5,326 bases of DNA from Sphingomonas sp. (GTDB lineage: Bacteria; Pseudomonadota; Alphaproteobacteria; Sphingomonadales; Sphingomonadaceae): assembly GCA_030146605.1 (NCBI GenBank), contig JASLBO010000021.1, positions 1 to 5,326 on the forward strand, in the 5' to 3' direction. A program made the position numbers and the translations under genes. Below, in pieces: positions 5,248 through 5,326 of the stretch (position 1 is the first letter of the stretch; each line of letters starts with the position of its first letter). The notes under the pieces are model-generated. The model was not told the origin of the DNA and made no database searches. It saw nothing but the letters and a program-made list of their open reading frames with translations.

Positions 5248-5326
5248 CTATTGGTAGAGCGAACCCGCATTGACGACGGGCTGGGTGTCGCGCTCGCCGC
5301 ACAGCACCACCATCAGGTTCGACACC
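5248..5326 (-). CDS. C-terminal end of an unrecognised CDS (truncated by the window edge)
   Basis: Twenty-five codons precede a TAG stop. The peptide ends NLMVVLCGERDTQPVVNAGSLYQ in part-sequence terms: a hydrophobic strand LMVVLCG, then a polar loop, then PVVNAGSLYQ. The composition is normal coding, and the stop is eight bases before the GTG of the ribbon-helix-helix gene, which suggests one transcript. I suspect it is the tail of an SPFH/band-7-type membrane protein, since such genes can sit beside small Arc-like genes in sphingomonads. That is memory-based and weak. The rest of the gene lies outside the window. Confidence 0.5.
   Translation of the reverse strand, partial: VSNLMVVLCGERDTQPVVNAGSLYQ

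Noticed and set aside
1..5326. CRISPR array, insertion sequence, tRNA or rRNA
   Set aside because: I saw no regularly spaced repeats, transposase motifs or tRNA-like cloverleaf sequence on either strand by reading.

Overview
The window reads as chromosomal DNA from a GC-rich alphaproteobacterium, most likely a sphingomonad. I base this on the strong G/C third-position bias, compact divergent and convergent gene packing, and the set of families present. That set is paired polytopic Acyl_transf_3 proteins with a membrane-anchored LytTR regulator, a secreted isoaspartyl peptidase and a secreted S1/P1 nuclease. The taxonomic call is inference; no rRNA or tRNA gene is present.

Left part (1-2788): two paralogous membrane acyltransferases lie in the same orientation on either side of a leftward gene for a membrane-anchored LytTR regulator. 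The first acyltransferase has lost its N-terminal half to the window edge. It runs 153 bp past its expected end, antisense into the 3' end of the LytTR gene. The LytTR gene and the second acyltransferase are divergent and share an 89-bp intergenic region.

Middle (2788-3774): an isoaspartyl peptidase/L-asparaginase of the Ntn-hydrolase type, with a signal peptide, starts on the last base of the second acyltransferase's stop codon, so the two are probably translationally coupled. A 124-bp imperfect palindromic element (3777-3900) fills almost all of the gap to the next gene.

Right part (3915-5326): a secreted S1/P1-type zinc nuclease is encoded rightward. It converges, with a 13-bp gap, on a leftward operon. 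Read in transcription order, that operon is the 3' end of an unrecognised CDS, a 70-aa ribbon-helix-helix protein with a basic RGRPPK tail, and a 70-aa zinc-ribbon protein.

Functional reading (inference): the left part looks like a small envelope-modification locus, with a membrane transcription factor placed to control its flanking acyltransferases. The peptidase and nuclease look like periplasmic or secreted scavenging enzymes that degrade damaged peptides and nucleic acids. I see no CRISPR array, transposase, phage gene or recognisable defence system. The acyltransferase/LytTR/acyltransferase block is the part most worth following up.
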